DNA of 64,000 bases from Cladopsammia gracilis (Eukaryota; Cnidaria; Anthozoa; Scleractinia; Dendrophylliidae). Shown in pieces: positions 62,501 to 64,000 of the stretch; position 1 is the first letter of the stretch; each line of letters starts with the position of its first letter. The position numbers and the translations under genes were made by a program. Where the stretch lies: assembly GCA_022457155.1 (NCBI GenBank), contig JAJGOT010000311.1, positions 468,501 through 532,500 of the forward strand, in the 5' to 3' direction. The notes beneath the pieces were generated by a model, which saw only the letters and a program-made list of their open reading frames with translations, had not been told where the DNA came from and did no database searches.

Positions 62501-63512
62501 ACGTTTTTACAGCCATATTTGGAAAATCAAGATAAAAACATTAACCAATTAATTCGCTAGAACAACTTGCTTCCAATCTCAAGGGACCGAAAGGTTTCCA
62601 AATATGGTACTAAGCAAAAAATGAATATTCGGAAGCTGTGAATGCGCGTTACACGTTTCAACCCAGTTAAGGGTTTCTGTCACCACTTACAAACTCCTTT
62701 AGCTGATAAAAACTGATGTTAGTGTTTCTAAATGGCAACAAACATGGCACAACAAATAGGCCTTGAGTCCTGAAATCTGGTTCTAACTTTTGAGTCTGTG
62801 GATGAAATACACAGCGTGAACATTTAAATTAAAGTTTTCAAAAGTACTTTAATTCAACTTACTACTTAAAGCGGTTGTTTCTGTTATCAGCGAAATTCAT
62901 GGACGATGGTGTGCCATCAGGTAACGCTGTAACCACAGATGAATCTGCGATGAACGGATGCTTGGAAAACCTGGAGTACAACACACACAGCCTCAGAAAA
63001 CAACATTCCTTTATACTATAGTATACCTCGAGTTTGTAGCACACTGAAATTAAGATAAACTTGCAAGAGTGCATAGCACACAAATGAAGTAATTTTTGTG
63101 TGAAGCTAGCAAAACGCAAAACGCAAAACTAGCAAAACGCAGAAAAAGTTGCCTTTTTCCATTTTCCATTTTTGCACAACTAAAGAGAATTTGACTACGA
63201 CATTGTGCAGCTACATCTTTATACTGAACTTTAGCATGCAAGCTATTCCGAACAAGCTGAATTGAGAATTGTTTTTTTTTTCTTTTTTTTTTTTGCAAAT
63301 AAAAGCAAGTTTTTGACAAATGGCAAGCTATACTATAAACACAAAATGTTCTCTTCTGCTGATCAATCATGTACAAACAAAAACACTTACATGACATTGA
63401 TCTTGGAATCAAAAAGGATGGCGCCACTCAAGTTCCTGATAATCATTTCAGAGGCAACTTTGTCTGACATTTGCACCATGGCTGCACCAAGTTTGTTTGT
63501 CAGGAACTTGAC
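59535..63512 (-). CDS. HNRNPL: Heterogeneous nuclear ribonucleoprotein L, C-terminal exons (partial)
   Basis: Minus-strand exons: 63512-63391 (VKFLTNKLGAAMVQMSDKVA, end of RRM3), 62970 to 62863 or 62866 (FSKHPFIADSS...NFADNRNNRFK), about 61660-61567 (PPTRMLHFFNAPPNCTVETL, start of RRM4), 61325-61271, 60443-60345 (KSSAGLLEMPDIRSAMEALT, NHFTINPPG) and 59800-59535 (GGSYTLKLAFSPSS, then an Ala/Ser/Pro-rich tail to TAG at 59535). RNNRF, LHFFNAP, SSxGLLE and YTLKLxFS match hnRNP L/LL. The family binds CA-rich RNA in the nucleus and controls splicing. Human hnRNP L ends soon after YTLKLCFSTAQ, so the roughly 75-residue tail here is an extension. The junction between RNNRFK and the LHFF exon does not join in phase with the sites I can see, so a small exon between 61690 and 62860 may be missing from this model. 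The 5' exons lie beyond the window. Confidence 0.9.
60448..60660. repeat. (ACAAG)n and retroelement-like 3' tail
   Basis: ACAAGACAAGACAAGATGAT is followed by TTTATTCAACTCAGC and CATATAGGTAAAATTTACAT, a pattern common at antisense LINE/SINE 3' ends. No coding part is visible. In an HNRNPL intron. Confidence 0.5.
60690..61075. repeat. About 77-bp tandem repeat, five units
   Basis: TGTGATTGGCTTCCCGCTTC and GACTATCAGCCCATATTCAT recur five times (near 60722, 60798, 60875, 60951 and 61027), the last divergent. In an HNRNPL intron. Confidence 0.95.
61684..61846. mobile_element. Hairpin MITE with CCCGGTTTTCACTAGCGAC ends
   Basis: GCCCGGTTTTCACTAGCGAC pairs with TTCGCCAGTGAAAACAAAG. AACATAAATATAAGC / GCATAAGGATCAATGTTATG lie inside. 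It borders the HNRNPL LHFF exon on its upstream side. Confidence 0.7.
62008..62287. mobile_element. Hairpin MITE with AAGGCTGGTTTTCACT ends
   Basis: AAGGCTGGTTTTCACTAACG and CGCCAGTGAAAACCAGCCTT are inverse. The arms carry GGAGTCGTAATCAGAAGC / GACTCCG repeats. The right flank is TTAA; the left reads GTAA. Related to 2487-2772 and 61684-61846. Confidence 0.82.
62429..62679. mobile_element. MITE with CAGAAACCCATAAGTGGG ends, second copy, 7-bp target duplication
   Basis: CAGAAACCCATAAGTGGGTT at the left and AACCCAGTTAAGGGTTTCTG at the right; TCACCAC at 62422-62428 and 62680-62686 is the target duplication. It is inverted relative to 26189-26448 (its left arm carries GCAACTGTCTCTTGTATGC, found in the right arm there). 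Confidence 0.9.
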
Positions 63513-64000
63513 CTACAAAAATACAAAACAAAAAGATTACAACTAAGAAATACTCAAGGAACATCAGTCACATACTTCTCAAAAACAGTTTAACCTTAAC
63601 TTTTTACAGCATTTTTTTTTATTTGGAAGAAAATTTCTGAAACTTGGCAATGTACTTGGCAAAATGCTATAAAGAAGCCCTTTCGACAAAATGGTGCATC
63701 AAGGGCAATAATGAAAAAAAATATAACACCAGATATCAAGATAAAATGTTTGAATTTTACATCTAAAATTACTTGTCTGGGATCTTACCATAAACTTTTT
63801 AATGGCTTGAATTTAAGGAATATGATACAAGATGTTGGTGAACATTTTTAAAGGTCATAAGTATATTAAAATGAATTTCTTTCTTCTGAATGATTGTCAG
63901 CAAATTGAAGCATAGTATGCGATGTATTGTGGGTATAAACATACAGTTTATACCTCCACAACTTTTAAATACATTTTTTTGCTTCTGCACTTGCAGTAAT
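63513..64000. other. HNRNPL intron to window end
   Basis: AT-rich, with no exon recognised. The next upstream exon, carrying the first half of RRM3, should lie beyond the window. Confidence 0.5.

Overview
The window is animal nuclear DNA and most likely cnidarian; a stony coral or sea anemone fits best. It has intron-rich single-copy metazoan genes, AT-rich introns and many short hairpin transposons (MITEs). It also carries LINE tails, a tRNA-derived SINE, a Penelope-like fragment and an integrase-core transposase family. Nothing looks bacterial or viral. The taxonomic call is an inference; the gene calls rest on exon-by-exon reading of protein motifs and splice sites.

Layout. Positions 1-4852 hold a second copy of the four last exons of GTF2H3 (TFIIH p34, + strand). 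Positions 4853-13396 are a transposon nest. It contains a minus-strand integrase-core gene broken by a TIR element and one stop codon, a LINE fragment in its intron, a G-rich MITE with a perfect 8-bp target duplication, and a roughly 4-kb palindrome carrying two divergent copies of the integrase N-terminus. GTF2H3 itself runs 13584-21827 (+). Its 3' half (17364-22037) is the partner of the copy at 1-4852, and the duplication breakpoint lies inside a TTAA-flanked MITE. MAPK7/ERK5 occupies 23038-28624 (-), a complete 1130-residue reading with a full kinase domain and C-terminal tail. VKORC1 (30548-33105, -) and NFATC2IP (34029-41411, +) are head to head and probably share a promoter. An intronless ENPP gene (46086-47402, -) faces a 5'-truncated ENPP copy (49974-50990, +). 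Between them lie a TTAA hairpin element, a hammerhead ribozyme motif and a Penelope-like endonuclease fragment. Positions 51000-59500 are gene-poor and repeat-rich. The 3' exons of HNRNPL (59535-63512, -) end the window, and the gene continues past it.

The genes do not form one pathway. They are housekeeping or signalling genes: transcription/DNA repair (GTF2H3), kinase signalling (MAPK7), vitamin K redox (VKORC1), a SUMO-like adaptor (NFATC2IP), extracellular nucleotide or phosphodiester hydrolysis (ENPP) and splicing control (HNRNPL). Transposons fill their introns, and the most informative structures here come from those transposons. They include dated insertions between duplicates, shared terminal motifs, target duplications, a palindrome and a ribozyme.
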